DNA of 64,000 nt from positions 21,245-85,244 of the forward strand of contig MU621136.1 in NCBI GenBank assembly GCA_025399215.1, written 5' to 3'. The first letter of the stretch is position 1; every line of letters starts with the position of its first letter. Source of the DNA: Globomyces pollinis-pini. Taxonomy: Eukaryota; Chytridiomycota; Chytridiomycetes; Rhizophydiales; Globomycetaceae. Under the pieces are notes generated by a model, which saw only the letters and a list, made by a program, of their open reading frames with translations, was not told the DNA's origin and did not search any database. Position numbers and translations under genes: made by a program. Positions 55,991 to 64,000 of the stretch are shown one piece after another.

Positions 55991-57314
55991 TCATTTGCTC
56001 AAAAGTTCAATCCCAAAACAGACTTTCGATTGATTCAGGTTCAGGTTCCTCATCAACTTGATTTGACTCCTAGTTGCGATTAGATATGCTTTAAATACTT
56101 TTGGAATTGGAGTTGGTCTGGTATGCCCGGATTGAAATGCCCAACTATTATATCCAGGAATTTGACCATGTACCGCAAACTGTTTACAAAATTCTTCCAC
56201 GTTTGGGCCCCTATAGTGAGTAACATCAAGTTACAGGTAAAATATAATATGATGAGCACCAGTCAACCATTTATTGCGTCCCAAAGAAGTCTTAAATACC
56301 AATTTTTCATTGAAAATACAATGGGGAAATGAAAGTATCTCTTTAAAGAATTGCGACCCTACCGTATTTGAAGATTGATCCAAGTTACCTATATCGATTT
56401 TAACCAAACAAAAACAAGACGTAATTTCCTTTTTTTCATAATGATCAATGGCTTTTCTCAACCATTTGGTATATACAGCGTTATCTGTGGCAGTTGATTC
56501 GGGAGGTGCTAACCACACATCACCAAACCAAGGTTGACTTAACCCATCCTGCAAGTGATTATAAAACACATTAGCAATCTTTATACCATCCACCACATTT
56601 GCACCTTCACAACTAGCCGGATCCAACGAAAATAATTGATCACCAAGTACACGCTGAGCTGTTACAATCAGATCCCGAGGCGAATACAATTCATTCCCAG
56701 CATCTCGAAACAACGTACCAGCTTCATATCGGAAAGTAGCCGCCGTTACCCTAACATCAATGGAGACCAGTTTACGATTCTTCAGTCACTTGCAACCCCT
56801 TTTCATGTACAATCTCCCATATTCCACGTCGTACTTCTGGTGTATACTTGTGCAACGACCGGATATGCGAGATATTACCTGGCACCGGTAATGATTTATC
56901 TTGTACGATCGATTCGTACACATGGCTATATTATCAATACAGAGTTGCATTACGAGGCACATATATAAGTGTTTGTGGTTCGACGACTAAAAGAGAATTT
57001 CTTTTTTGCATATGCATAAATGGATTTCTCAGGTACTGATGAGATTTTTTAGATATTTGAAAAATCTTACTGAATAGATTATCTTCGGAGATACATCGTA
57101 ACGCAGCAGCTATTTGAAATGAGAAAATAGATTGATTACCAACTACGAAATTGTTTCCTAATAGGGAATGAATTGAAAAAAAAATACCTGCTTCATGATG
57201 CTCTTGGATTGCTAATTCCAATCCATCCAGTTTTGATTGCGCAGTCTCATCTAGTTTGGGTATTGGCTCTTCAGCACTGATTCGTTTCCGTTTCTTCGCA
57301 TTGGTAGTGAGCAT
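55991..57314 (-). CDS. Phage-Dam-like (PF05869-type) protein with altered catalytic motif
   Basis: About 390 residues after splicing five introns of 24-35 nt. Residues 1-45 are Lys-rich. Residues 45-155 form a helical module with HIRSLHKYTPEVRRGIWEIV, then HEKGLQVTEESVTAA, resembling modules attached to phage and plasmid proteins. Residues 160-375 match phage/prophage DNA N6-adenine methyltransferases: LYSPRDLIVTAQRVLGD, FSLDPASCEGANVV, HLQDGLSQPWFGDVWLAPPES, then HIIFYLGPNVEEFCKQFAVHG. The catalytic motif, normally N-P-P-[YFW], reads A-P-P-E here, so methyl transfer by the usual mechanism is doubtful. Short native-type introns show it is resident in this genome, not contamination. Transfer from a phage or bacterium is inferred. 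It converges on the flagellar gene with a 58-bp gap. Confidence 0.75.
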
Positions 57315-57963
57315 TTGGATATTGTTTGTTGTTTATTGTTGTTGTTTGTTGGTTGAAGACCGCGACGTGATTTTTTTGTTTGTCCTATAACATTAACCCC
57401 CTTTTAGCTAAATGATGGTGCCGATTGGTATATTTATATGAATTATTAGTATTGGGCTACTGGATCAATTAATATGCCATAATGGTTCTTCTTAAAGTAC
57501 CGGTATATCTTTTTAAACAAACGACTACTAGACCACCTATTTACAAATATCCAAACTACTCTTTTTTGGCAACTCTGGATTCATTACAACAATGATGATT
57601 ATGGAATTATCTTTTCAGTTATTATACCTATGTTAGAACAGTTAAGGTGGAGTTGGGTTATAATTGGTTGAATATAATTGTAAGTGATATGTAAAAACAC
57701 AGTTGAAATCAACTATCCGTCTGCACAATTATAGATTTTATTACATATAAAATATAGAATCGACTATGATGCTTAAGTATAAAGCTCACTCTTATTGGAT
57801 GGAAAATTAACCACTGTTACTGATGGTGATGTTTTTCATAGTCAAAGGCAAGAAAATAAAACGTTATAAGAATAAGAAATATCTGTGTGATGTTGAAATG
57901 ATTGTAATACTCGAATTCGTGCACCAAAAACCGTTTGTTTCAGTATTATATTACAATGAATAT
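57315..57963. other. Intergenic region upstream of the Dam-like gene
   Basis: About 650 bp of AT-rich sequence between the start of the Dam-like gene and the 3' end of the next minus-strand gene. A 37-codon plus-strand ORF at 57482 has no recognisable family or clear splice continuation. The promoter of the Dam-like gene should lie at the left end. Nothing else supported. Confidence 0.4.
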
Positions 57964-58840
57964 CTATTTAAGATGGGGTGACGATGGCAATACGTAAGGA
58001 TCATAAGAGCCGGCTATCAGATATGCAAATCCCAAGGTGAACAACAGCATATCTATACCACCAGCAGCCATCAAATAATATTCGCTCGATTTTCCTTTGT
58101 AGATGTAGAAAAGAAGCAACGAAAACGATCCAATAGTAATCAAAATACAACCATAGTAACAAATCCATAATCCGATCAACCAATCCGTGTATAGATGCTG
58201 TTCTATCCAATCTCTTTTCCCAAATATTTTCCTGAGATAAACAGTCCATTGATTGTGATGTGAGCTGTATTCGTAGTATGTCAAGATCAAAAATACACCA
58301 GAAATAATCACAAAAAATACAGCTGCAATCATCATCAACCAGTATTTTAAAGATTTGATATCATCGGCCAAGAAAACGGAAACGTAAAAGACAGAAGGAA
58401 CAGATGCTAAAAAGAAATGCCAAGCTGAAAATATTTCATCTGTTCTTAGCCATGATATCCATCCAAGCAATGGCTTCTTTGGTGGTTTATGTAGAGGTCT
58501 CATAAATATCAATGATCCAGTTGTAAAAAACAGACCCATAACTGCAAGTGAATAATATTCTATGCAAATATCATCAAATGTGTGTGGTCCTTCTATGGTA
58601 TTGTGCAAGACGAAGACCGAATGATATGCTTGGTATAAAGGCCAGATAGGAATAAATATAGAAGCTAGTGATGCCCAAAACTAAAGTCAAGATTGATTTC
58701 TTTACAAATATCCAGCCGCCGATTAGCAAATCATTCTTGAACCCAAACGTCCACAGGTTCTTTCTTGTTAGTATTATATCCATTACTTTAAAAACTACTC
58801 GTGTAGGTTCACTTCCAGTATTGTCATTGTTTCTACTCAT
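57964..58840 (-). CDS. Multi-pass membrane protein, orphan
   Basis: Family not recognised. From ATG 58840 (MSRNNDNTGSEPTRVV) a cytosolic N-terminus of about 40 residues leads to about seven hydrophobic helices. A 25-nt intron splices GGWIF to FWASLASIFIPIWPLY. Conserved-looking polar sites lie between helices: HNTIEGPHTFDDICIEYYS, LLGWISWLRTDEIFSAWHFF, EYSSHHNQWTVYL and YTDWLIGLWICYYG. The protein ends YDPYVLPSSPHLK. About 280 residues. The topology resembles a seven-helix receptor or DRAM/Frag1-like protein, but no diagnostic motif supports either. Confidence 0.6.
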
Positions 58841-58879
58841 GGAAACTTGTGTCTCTGCTTTTCAAATTCAAATCTAATT

Positions 58880-59002
58880 ATGGTGAAACATTGGTCAGTT
58901 CATCCATTTCAACAACCAAAGGGATTATTCCGCAAAATCGAGTCGATGGGTTGCGAAATGACAGCATATTTATTGTTAACTGCTGGAGCTATTCCCTTGT
59001 AA
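58880..59002 (+). CDS. Possible small ORF or first exon
   Basis: Forty codons starting MVKHWSVHPFQQPKGLFRKI and ending in a hydrophobic stretch (MTAYLLLTAGAIPL) directly before a GTAACT donor-like sequence, so it could be the first exon of a small membrane protein. No family was recognised and no continuing exon is certain. Confidence 0.2.
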   Translation: MVKHWSVHPFQQPKGLFRKIESMGCEMTAYLLLTAGAIPL

Positions 59003-59974
59003 CTCTCGGGATAATTTAAGATGACCTGAGAAGGAGTGTACTTTCTATCTCTACCACAAGCGCTGATACTACGCACTTAGTTTACGTTCGTGTGATTCTA
59101 TCATACACTCTAGTAAATCAAAATTTGTCAAATTAGATATTTGTGAACTAATTCAAAAAGTTTATGGTTCCACAACCAACAATAGACCACATGTACCATT
59201 CTTATACTTAAATTGTTTATGCCATTTGATTACAAATTTACTTTTACAAATTATTGCCATTGTTTACCAAATAGTGGAAACGTCCATTGCTTAATAAAAT
59301 AAATCCATAAGAATTCTATTATATTGCCGATTACAGAGCATGTTTGAAATGCAATTATCAATTAGACAATTCTTCAAACCACCAGTAAACGTTAAAGGCT
59401 AAAGTAGTCATTCTATTGTGAATTTGAAACAAAACCACCAGGGACTCAAGTTCAAAGAACACGGGACTGCAATACCTAGCCTAAACAGTGATTCAATCAA
59501 TGTGCATTGCTTTGAAACTGCGAGTAGAAGAAAGTGATGTGCTTGGAATTACTCAATGTCATTCGTTAATAGCCGAATTCTAATCCTATCTGTATATCTT
59601 CATCTGAATTCTATTCCTATCCATTTATGACATGATTGTAATATAATGTAGTCTGTAATCATAGTACTTAGGAGTGCATTAAATTGTAATACGTAGTATT
59701 CTGTGCGAGTCAATTCAATTTTGCGTGTGTCCTCTTTGACGGTACTGTGTTACGATCACTGACTTAAAGTCATGAACTTTTTTTATAGTCCTAAGAGTAT
59801 AGTAGTGACCTATTCATAGTGGAGTTCACTTGCTACTTCAAATGAAAAAAAAACAAGAGATTAAAAGTGCGTTGCATCTTCAATTACCGCCTTATGCAAC
59901 TCTTTTTTTTTTCATATAGCGGTTGGTTAGTTGATGGGATCCGAGCATGCTTGTACGAGGGTCGAGGCCGAGGT

Positions 59975-60010
59975 TGGAAGTGGCGAGGGAAAAATATTAA
60001 GCCACTTCCA
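59975..60010. promoter_or_regulatory. Inverted repeat tggaagtggc ... gccacttcca
   Basis: Perfect 10-bp arms at 59975-59984 and 60001-60010 around a 16-nt spacer, about 275 bp upstream of the S41-type start codon. A third gaagtgg copy lies at 60036-60042. It is a candidate activator-binding cluster. Confidence 0.5.
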
Positions 60011-60233
60011 CTAGAATTTCTTTGAATGAAGTGTTGAAGTGGGATGTTAAAGAGAAATGAACAAGGTGAATGATTGGTAATTGAAAAGGAATGGAGTTCC
60101 TTTCAGTTTGTAATACCCCCACCTGCTATGACCCATTGGCCTAATTGTTTTTTGGTTCGCCATGCGGTTCCCAAGCAAACTTCGCGTGGGGATCAGACAA
60201 AAATAATTCAATATCTGAGACACAGAAACCACC

Positions 60234-60241
60234 TATAAATA
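60234..60241 (+). promoter_or_regulatory. TATA box (tataaata)
   Basis: A consensus TATAAATA 43 bases before the ATG at 60284. It is the clearest TATA box in the window, in front of a gene with highly biased codon use. Confidence 0.7.
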
Positions 60242-60283
60242 CCCGGAGACTGTGTTGGAAGGACTTAAACAAATAGATTTATA

Positions 60284-63224
60284 ATGTTTGTCAAAGCCCT
60301 CACTTTAACTTTCCTTGCAGCTACCAATGCTCTATACAACTCTCCTGAATTTGTAGATACCAAAGCTATGACTTTGAAGGAAGGACGAGACAAACTAGAG
60401 TTCATTCCTTACACCCCAGCCGAACGTGCTGCAGTTGCAAAGGAAATGGACACCCTTTTCCAAGTTTATGCTCATCGTTTCACCAAGATGGAAAACTTTG
60501 GTGCTGATATTGACCCAGTCAAGCGTTCTGCTGCTATTGCAAAGGATGCTGCCAATCTTACTGATAAAGAGTTCCACTACAAGTATGCCGAACTATTCTT
60601 GTCTTTACGTGACCAACAGTAATCTTGATTCTTTACTTATATGTAGCACTGTTTATTATATGCCTGCTCCACACTCATGTTACTTGCAAGCTACTGCTAT
60701 TAATTTTGCTATGTTGGACTCTGATGATATCATCAAAAACCCAGTCGTTGTTGTCAAGAAGTTCAACCGAAGACCTGCGGTATTGAACTTGTCTCCTGAA
60801 TACAAAAAAGTGACTGTCGGTGATGTTTTAGTTTCTATTGATGGGGAATCATTCTTGTCCTACGTGAAGAAGAATGCTGCTATCAACGGTGGTGCTAACG
60901 TTCCTGCCTCCTACAGAAACGCTCTTGATGGTCTCCGAGTTGCTATGTTGGCTACTCACAAACCAAATGCTAAAGACACTGTTAAATATACTTTCCAAAG
61001 AGCTGACAAATCAACTTACGAAGTAGAACTTCCATGGGTCTTACTTGAAGATCAACCTTGTGTGAAAGAAATGAATGAACTCAAAGGTTCCGCTAAACCA
61101 ACAGTTTCCCGTGCTCCAAATTCAAACAAAAAGCCAAATGCCCCTGATGCCCCAATCAGACAAGCTCGTCAACCATTACGTGCTGCTTTCGACGTTGTTA
61201 AAACTGTTGAAGATGAAATTTCTTACGGTATCTACAAAAAAGATTCTCTTAACTTGGGTGTCATTAACCTTGGAGGTTTCTCACCAACTACTATCTCCGC
61301 AACTGATTGTATCTTACTTTTGCGTGACATTGTTGCAAACAAACTTCATGAAACCGATGCTTTGGTTTTCAATGTTAGAAACAATGGTGGAGGATATGGT
61401 ATCATTGCTGAAAGTATGGCTCAACTTTTCGTTCAAAATGTTGTTGGTAACAGAGCCAGAGCTGTTGTCAATGAAGTCAACTTGAAGTTCATGCCAACTC
61501 AAGGTCCTGCTTGGAAAGAAGCTGCCAGATTATCTAAATTAGGTGACAAATACACACCGATCATCCAAGATGAAAGTTCTGATGAAGAATTGAACGCCTT
61601 AGGTCAAGTTTACTTGAAGCCTGTCGGTATCTTAGCTGATGGTATTTGCTACTCTTCTTGTGATTACTTCTCTGCTTCTATGCAAGATAACGGAGCTGCC
61701 ATCATCTTCGGGGAAGATGGTCAAACTGGTGCTGGTGGTGCCAATGTCATTACTATTGAAGCTATGCACAGAGATACACCAGACTTATTTGGAGTGCTCC
61801 CATTTGTTGGTAACATCACTTACCCACAATCTGTCTCCGTTGCTTTTGGACAAGGTATCCGAAGTGGCCCTAGTGCTGGTCTACCAATTGAAGATCTTGG
61901 AGTTAAAGCCCAATACATCATTCGACCAACTTTGGAAGATATCAAGGCCGATAGCGATGCCAGTCAATACGACCGTATTGCTAAAGTACTGCTTGAAGCT
62001 GGTAAAACCAAGGGTACTGCAAACCTCTACTTCAAACCAACTGTTGATCTTGAAATCGCTTCTAGAACTGGTGAAGATCTTGTATTAGACTTTGAATCAT
62101 CTGGTCTTAAGACTGTTTCCGTCACTGGATTGAAAGACTCCGTTTCAACTACCATTGCTGATGTTTCCAAGAAAGTCAAATCTACCATTAAAGTCCCAAT
62201 GACTTTGCCAATTGGTTATGCTAGCTTTGGTTTTGCTGCTACTGACGCAAATGGTAAGAAAGTCTTACAAACCAACAAGAAACTTCGTATCTTGCCATCT
62301 TTCGCTTCCTATAACGACCTTTCTGCCGGTGCCTTCAACATCAAGGGTAAAGATGCTGCCATTTACAACTTGCAACGTGCTCAAAGTACTCCTGCTTTCG
62401 GTTGGAACAAAGTTGGCGACAAATATGTTATTGGAAAAGGTTTGGGAAGTGATTATGAAATCAACTTCCAATCTATTCTTTCTGTCTTCTGTAAACCAGC
62501 TAAAACTGTCAAGGTTGTAGTTACTGGTGAATACAAAACTGAAGCCGATTATGATTATGTTACCATTGGATACACTGATAGCAAGGGTACTACTCAATTA
62601 TTGCCTGGAAAAGGTCTTGCTGGTGATGGTTTGATCGCATTTGAACAAGAAATTAAACCAGTTGGAGACTTTGAAGTCTTCGTTTCCTTCCTTTCTGATT
62701 CTGGTGTTGTTGGAAAAGGTGTTCGTTTGGACACTTTCGTTGTCTCCAGCCCAGATGCTGTACCAGCTTCATCCACCACTACTACCACTGCTGCTTCTAC
62801 TGCTGCTTCTACCACTACCGCTGCTACTGCTACTAACGCATCTGCTACCTCTTCCGCTACTACCACCGAAGGATCCTCTACTACCACCACTGTCGAAGGA
62901 TCCTCTTCTACTACCACTGTTCAAGCTGTCACATCTGGCACTATCGTATCTACAAGCACCGTAACTAGTGTTACTGGAACTGTCACTTCCACCCCTGGAA
63001 AAGACACTACCCCTGGAAAGGATACTACTCCTGGAAAAGAATACACTCCTGCAAAAGATTATCCTAAAGATAGCAAAGACAAGACTGGAAAGGAATACCC
63101 ACAAGCCCCAGCCTCTGGTTATGAAGCTGCTAAACCTGAAGAGTCCAAAGAGTACGGAACTACTAGTTCTGCTACCTCTGCTTCAGCTGGTCTGTTTGCC
63201 ATCCTTTTTGCTCTCATCCTTTAA
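60284..63224 (+). CDS. Secreted S41-family peptidase-like surface protein with GPI-type tail
   Basis: A 970-residue protein. Signal peptide MFVKALTLTFLAATNA. One 28-nt intron (60619-60646) restores HTVYYMPAPHSCY. A PDZ-like strand set (VTVGDVLVSIDGESF) precedes the S41 core: LGVINLGGFSP, LVFNVRNNGGGYG, and ICYSSCDYFSASMQDNGAAI with the candidate nucleophile Ser. Beta-rich repeats follow (LVLDFESSGLKTVSVTG). A Thr/Ser/Ala stalk of about 80 residues contains many TTT and SSTTT runs, then (K)-D-T-T-P-G repeats and a Lys/Glu/Tyr/Pro segment. The end, SASAGLFAILFALIL, fits a GPI signal. Codon use is strongly biased, suggesting abundant expression. Exact substrate unknown. Confidence 0.82.
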
Positions 63225-63304
63225 TTACAATTGCCAATTTACAATAAAAAGAAGTAAAATTAAATAAGTCCATCAATTTCTATCTAAAAATAGTTTAAAT
63301 TAGT

Positions 63305-64000
63305 TTATTGAAAGAAATTTTTATCTCGAGTAATAATTTCGCAAAATTCCATTGGAGTTACCAAAGTATTATTAGGAGCCGTTAATAGAGTTTTATGCAA
63401 TACTTCATTATCAAGTCTATCACAATCTGCTACATCATCACACCTTTTGATGACGAAAAAGAATGGTAACATTTGATGAGGAATTGGCAAGTCGAAAAAT
63501 CGGTATTCAATTTGTACTTCAGGAGGAAAAATAGGTTCATTACCTTCTAAGCATGACCCATCATTATGGTGAACTAGAGCAGACACGAAATCTTGTATAA
63601 GTTTGTTCGAAACCAGATAAATATAATCACCTAATGGTTGGAAAACATCCAGCGTGCTTCCTTCTTTACTTGAAGTATAAAGTCGATTTGGATTCAATGA
63701 AGACAAATGGAATTGAGATGGTTCGAAAAAGTATAGATCCGGTCGTAAAAATACGTACCAATCATATTCAAAACCGTGTTCTAGTTCGTACGCTTTAACT
63801 GCATTATAGCATGATACTTTGCGCATGTATGATATCCAATGGCCCGGGTTCTCTGTTCTATCGCAACAAGCTGATTCATCAATATTTGGCTCGTCACAAC
63901 TTGGTTCTGCCCATGATAAATGCTTGGTGTTATTGAATTGATCAAATGCTTTTTGGAGGTTTTGTGGCTGAAAGATCTCTGGATGAGTCTTGCATGTCTC
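63305..64000 (-). CDS. Partial ORF, possible glycosyltransferase-like protein
   Basis: The reading frame runs from the stop at 63305 to the right edge without interruption, so the N-terminus lies outside the window. Visible features are CDEPNIDESACCDRTENPGH (Cys-rich), then YMRKVSCYNAVKAYELEHGF and YDWYVFLRPDLYFFEPSQF. The last segment (W-Y-V-F-x-R-P-D) resembles the strand and DxD-like site of eukaryotic glycosyltransferase-like proteins of the DUF7796 kind. Later come QPLGDYIYLVSNKLIQDF and EVQIEYRFFDLPI. The assignment is tentative. Confidence 0.45.
   Translation of the reverse strand, partial: ETCKTHPEIFQPQNLQKAFDQFNNTKHLSWAEPSCDEPNIDESACCDRTENPGHWISYMRKVSCYNAVKAYELEHGFEYDWYVFLRPDLYFFEPSQFHLSSLNPNRLYTSSKEGSTLDVFQPLGDYIYLVSNKLIQDFVSALVHHNDGSCLEGNEPIFPPEVQIEYRFFDLPIPHQMLPFFFVIKRCDDVADCDRLDNEVLHKTLLTAPNNTLVTPMEFCEIITRDKNFFQ

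Larger units (their letters stand above)
58841..60283. other. Long gene-poor region upstream of the S41-type gene
   Basis: At 1,443 bp this is by far the longest stretch without a confident gene. It contains a 40-codon ORF (58880-59002), scattered T-rich runs, a 10-bp inverted repeat (59975-60010), repeated gaagtgg motifs and a TATA box. The right third is probably an extended promoter for the highly expressed S41-type gene. No RNA gene was recognised. Confidence 0.5.

Noticed and set aside
57482..57595. Plus-strand ORF of 37 codons starting MVLLKVPVYLF
   Set aside because: Two mutually exclusive readings are possible and neither splices into a recognisable protein.
62594..63104. Minus-strand Val- and Ser-rich ORFs in the S41-type gene
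   Set aside because: Antisense of the low-complexity Thr/Ser/Ala stalk with no independent support.

Overview
The window is 64 kb of AT-rich nuclear DNA from a eukaryote, packed with about 36 protein-coding genes on both strands, most interrupted by very short spliceosomal introns (typically 22-35 nt, GT...AG, usually ending in TAG). Several genes point to Fungi: an APSES DNA-binding protein, a Cyc8/Ssn6-type TPR corepressor, the BMT6 25S rRNA methyltransferase family, and a mitofissin (Atg44/DUF1748) gene. Two genes are axonemal (CFAP58 and a CFAP43/44-type WD40 coiled-coil protein), so the organism should make a motile flagellum. Together these suggest an early-diverging zoosporic fungus (chytrid, Cryptomycota/Rozella or aphelid grade). 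This placement is inference from gene content; no species is claimed. No rRNA, tRNA, CRISPR array or transposon was recognised.

Layout: 0-10 kb holds a DHHC palmitoyltransferase (cut by the left edge), a transportin-3/Mtr10 importin, a UBE2L3-like E2, an MFS carrier, a GNAT acetyltransferase, a secreted Cys-rich protein and a secreted class 3 lipase. 10-16 kb (minus strand) holds long-form tRNase Z, an F-box/WD40 protein, a MAPEG protein and BMT6. 16-27 kb holds the APSES gene, U2AF35, ribosomal protein eS10, CFAP58, the Cyc8-like corepressor and a mitochondrial-type beta-ketoacyl-ACP synthase. 27-41 kb holds a DOMON-cytochrome b561, GrpE/Mge1, mitochondrial PheRS, an SLC10A7/RCH1 transporter, a PP2A B'' subunit, a MGC-anchored protein built of SQPALNK heptapeptides, mitofissin and a Kin1/MARK-like kinase. 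41-50 kb holds a universal stress protein, cytochrome b5 reductase, a calponin-homology protein, a Ral GTPase, NMD3, a secreted alpha/beta hydrolase and a DUF2415 WD40 protein. 50-64 kb holds the large CFAP43/44-type gene, a phage-Dam-like (PF05869-type) gene, an orphan multi-pass membrane protein, a long gene-poor stretch, a secreted GPI-type S41 peptidase-like protein, and a partial gene at the right edge.

Functional themes: mitochondrial genes (GrpE, PheRS, KAS, cytochrome b5 reductase, mitofissin), RNA and ribosome biogenesis (tRNase Z, BMT6, NMD3, eS10, U2AF35), flagellum (CFAP58, CFAP43/44) and a set of secreted or surface proteins. There is no operon-like logic; neighbours are mostly unrelated housekeeping genes. 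The strongest candidates for new biology are the phage-Dam-like protein with an altered catalytic motif (55991-57314), the acylated heptapeptide-repeat protein (35375-37460), and the intron-size regime with one 280-nt outlier in the PheRS gene.
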